Shown here one piece after another: positions 61,291-64,000 of a DNA stretch of 64,000 nt. The translations under genes and the position numbers were made by a program. Positions within the stretch are counted from its first letter, which is position 1. Each line of letters begins with the position of its first letter. The stretch is taken from contig CACVBU010000359.1 of NCBI GenBank assembly GCA_902728285.1, positions 62,001 to 126,000 of the forward strand, in the 5' to 3' direction. The DNA comes from Clytia hemisphaerica. Taxonomy: Eukaryota; Cnidaria; Hydrozoa; Leptothecata; Clytiidae. The notes beneath the pieces were generated by a model, which had not been told where the DNA came from, made no database searches, and saw only the letters and a list, made by a program, of their open reading frames with translations.

Positions 61291-61464
61291 ATTTACTTAG
61301 ATTCTAGTAAAAAATGACTTTTTATCAATATTCTGATTATAAAGACACGTACCACGCTAGCTATATAAAAAAATATTCGACTTGAGTACTGGACCTAACG
61401 GAAAAAACAGAGGAAAGATACAGTAGTAGGCCGAGTATAAATGAAGATACAGGATCCTGGCGCA

Positions 61465-61560
61465 GAATTCTATTGGCTGTTAAACAATTGTTGAAATCAC
61501 GTGATATTATTGTTTTGATTGGAAATGCGCGAATCTGATTGGCTAACCTTCATATTATAT
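61465..61560. promoter_or_regulatory. CCAAT/CACGTG cluster without a recognised gene
   Basis: ATTGG at 61472, 61518 and 61538 surround ATCACGTGAT (CACGTG at 61498-61503), with GCGCG nearby. This is promoter-like in content, but the frame downstream (61539-61802) has no recognisable motif. Confidence 0.25.
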
Positions 61561-62210
61561 CATCAACGGCTTTTTTTGGCACAAAATTCAAACCAAATGT
61601 AAACAAATTCAAACTAGGTCATAAATACTATACTCTCACTGAGAAGCTTCTGTTAGGGTTTTTCATTATGTGGTGTAAGTTTTGGTTAGAGAGTATGAAT
61701 CTCCAGACTAGTACCACGCAAACACATTTCTTTAAATCTGCATCAGGATGGCCTTTCATACTGTTTAATTGCAAAAATACTCTTTTTCCTTTTTGGATTT
61801 AAAATCTCAAAGTAATCACTCTGAAACATCACGAATCAAGACTAACCAATTTGCAAAGGAAAATTGCACCCTTAGTTCATAATTTTTAATCTTTCAACAA
61901 TTTCTTCTATCATAAACATGAGATCAAGAAGATTTCCTCATATTAAATGATAGTCATTTGGAATAATTAACGCGGATTCTTTGACACTAAGCAACTATCA
62001 AAACTTTGGATTTCCTGCTCCCTGTCTACATCACTTCGCGTGTTGTGTGTTTTTCAAAACACTGTTCTAACCTATTAGATTGCTCGCCAAGCAGGGGAAA
62101 TTTTGAGCGTATCGACACGTCATTCGGGGTCTGATGGGAAAATGCTATAGTCTGAGTTAATTCGACGACATACAACAATCACAATCTTATAAGATAAGAT
62201 ATAGACCTAT

Positions 62211-62634
62211 ACAGGGTGTCCCGAAAAAATGTCCTGTGTCAGAACACAACTAAAAGTAGAAAGTTTTATGTGTGTGCTTGTCAAAAATTAATTCAGTGTA
62301 AATATGATTTAATATACAATGCGATCATTAAAATTTTGGATATCCAAAATGTTTTTAAGTGTATTTCACAACACAATTGAAATTTTAATTTTAACCCTTT
62401 GTGCGCGCTGTTTTTGAAAAAGTTGAATTTTTTTGATTTTTTTTTTTAAACTCAAAACTTTAAAGTGCCATAAAAGCTTGTAGCTTTTGATTTAGAAGAT
62501 GATTTTGGTACCATGGAAAGCTATTTATTTTTATACTCTTTTTAAAAGCATTCGGTTTTTTATTCCCCTTTAAATCAAGCTCTCAGGAGCTATGGCCTCA
62601 AGTTTGAGGACTTTTTTTCGGAACACAGTACTGT
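62211..62634. mobile_element. 424-bp MITE with ACAGGGTGTCCCGAAAAA end
   Basis: ACAGGGTGTCCCGAAAAAAT at the left is roughly inverted in GGACTTTTTTTCGGAACAC at the right. Such termini are widespread in animal DNA transposons. Confidence 0.55.
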
Positions 62635-62752
62635 CAGTTGTCAAACATTCCTGAGGGGGCTCTGCTTCAGCGTTTTTTTTTTGGAAATATACTATTCAAT
62701 TTCAAATATCTTTTAGGACAGCCGTTTATTGAAGGGCTCAATATACATAGTC

Positions 62753-63038
62753 CAAGAGTTAGTTCATCTAATGTTTCCAGCTCACCCAAATAGAGACTTA
62801 TAGACATGCATAATTTATTGTTCTTTAAACCGCTAGTTGTTAAATAGCGTAAATTATAAAAAGTAACGAATATGTAAGGGTGGTAGTCACTGACCAACGT
62901 CGGAGCTTGGGACGGCGAACTATATCGTTCTTTGATAGTTAGGGTTAGGGTAGTTTAGGGTTTGTCGTTCTTTTTGTCGTTTTTTAATAGTTATTTGCAG
63001 TTCTTTTTAGATGGTCTAAAAACGTTAGATGACCAGTC
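62753..63038. mobile_element. MITE with TTAGGG-like core, fullest copy
   Basis: The left end GAGTTAGTTCATCTAATGTT and the right end AACGTTAGATGACCAGTC are loosely inverted. The core has AGTTAGGGTTAGGG and GTCGTTCTTTTTGTCG. Other copies are at 31166-31352 and 33595-34215. Confidence 0.6.
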
Positions 63039-63300
63039 ACCAAATACCGATATTCGAATTATTCCAAGCCTGAAATCAAATATGTGCCTTGATAAAAGAT
63101 ATCATTTAACGTAATATACCTTTTCGACCGTAGCTGCCAATTACCATGCGTGCATTTGTTTGTCCGATTTACCATGCTAAAACTACTTCAGTCTTTTTTT
63201 CACATTTATAGACAATATGAAAAGGTATAAAAAAAGGATTGGATCGAGTTTAGGGTGGTTAGTTGGACAAGCAATTGGTGGCTACGGCCAAAAAAGTGTA

Positions 63301-64000
63301 TACCGGGTGCGCCACAAAAAAGTTTCTCTCTTTGAAACTAATTTTCTTGAAATTTAAAAATCTTAAAAGAACCACTCCTTTTTCATTGGAAAGAAGGATA
63401 GACTTAAATTTTGATGGGTCATTTATTAAATTCGATTCATTAGATCAAAAGTTATGCTCAATTGAATAAAAAGGTTACTTTCAGAAAGTGCTCGAAAACG
63501 TTAAAAATCGACCTATCAAATTTTTACTTAAAATTTGGCAATTGCAATAGCCTTTACATGATTTCAGAGCATTTTTCAGTAACAAAATACAAAAATTTTG
63601 AAGCTGAAGGGTTGAAAGGGTTTACAATCTTCATCAAAATCAATTTAATTTAGTTTTACCGAAATTTTCCTCCGTTTTTTGGTTCTAGACTGGATAAAGT
63701 TTATGTAAGGCTGGATCTACCTCGAAACCCATATTTGATGTATTTTTATGAATTTTACCAAATTATTTGGCCTTTTTTGACGAATTTTCTTCCTTTCATT
63801 GAAATTCAACCTTCCTTAATATAACAAAAGGTCATTTAGACAGCTAATTATCATTTTTAATGACTGAAACGAAAATACTGATATATCATGTAATTATGCT
63901 TCTGTTTAATTTGATAGGTCAATTTTTAACGTTTTTGAGCATTTTCCGAAAGTAACTTTTCCATTCAATTAAGCATAACTTTTGATCTAATGAATCGAAT
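63301..64000. mobile_element. Foldback element cut by the window end
   Basis: It begins ACCGGGTGCGCCACAAAAAA. TTCATTAGATCAAAAGTTAT (63436) and its flanks are repeated in reverse complement at the end (ATAACTTTTGATCTAATGAA), so the right arm continues beyond 64000. Frames here are mirror images in the arms. Confidence 0.7.

Overview
The window is nuclear DNA of an invertebrate metazoan. It is AT-rich, its genes are split by GT-AG introns, and they encode animal families (an ENT-domain EMSY relative and an M2 peptidase of the ACE family). The intergenic and intronic space is full of short inverted-repeat elements. The style of these repeats (G-run termini, AACGTT repeats, tRNA-derived SINEs) resembles what is common in marine invertebrates such as cnidarians, but I cannot assign a phylum from the sequence.

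Layout. 1-9 kb: no coding gene; nested inverted-repeat elements, a SINE-like insertion between two AATAAATC satellite blocks, and a promoter-like 5' exon near 5.2-5.74 kb. 9.0-19.6 kb (+): an EMSY-like gene with a probable non-coding first exon ending at 9267 and twelve coding exons (11781-19604). The N-terminal ENT domain and long Ser/Thr/Asn-rich middle are joined in frame to a C-terminal bromodomain. 19.9-21.2 kb: a 1.3-kb foldback element. 21-26.5 kb: repeats, including a C-rich element inside a tandem duplication.

26.5-41.4 kb (-): a six-exon gene for a single-domain, probably membrane-anchored ACE-like peptidase of 649 residues, with every catalytic position I could check conserved. Its introns carry a 737-bp foldback, a 13-bp minisatellite, several MITE families, and a nested, intronless class II histone deacetylase sequence (31397-32499, -). 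The deacetylase reading frame breaks exactly at the active-site histidine pair. 41.4-64 kb: mostly repeats, with one candidate single-exon gene of unknown function (51017-51517, +), a degenerate tandem array interrupted by a SINE with a clear target duplication, and several foldback elements, the last running off the window.

No functional link between the genes can be claimed from position alone. EMSY proteins and histone deacetylases both belong to chromatin regulation, but the deacetylase here sits inside the ACE gene. Exon boundaries were derived by eye from splice consensus, reading-frame continuity and family conservation; no alignment or transcript data were available.
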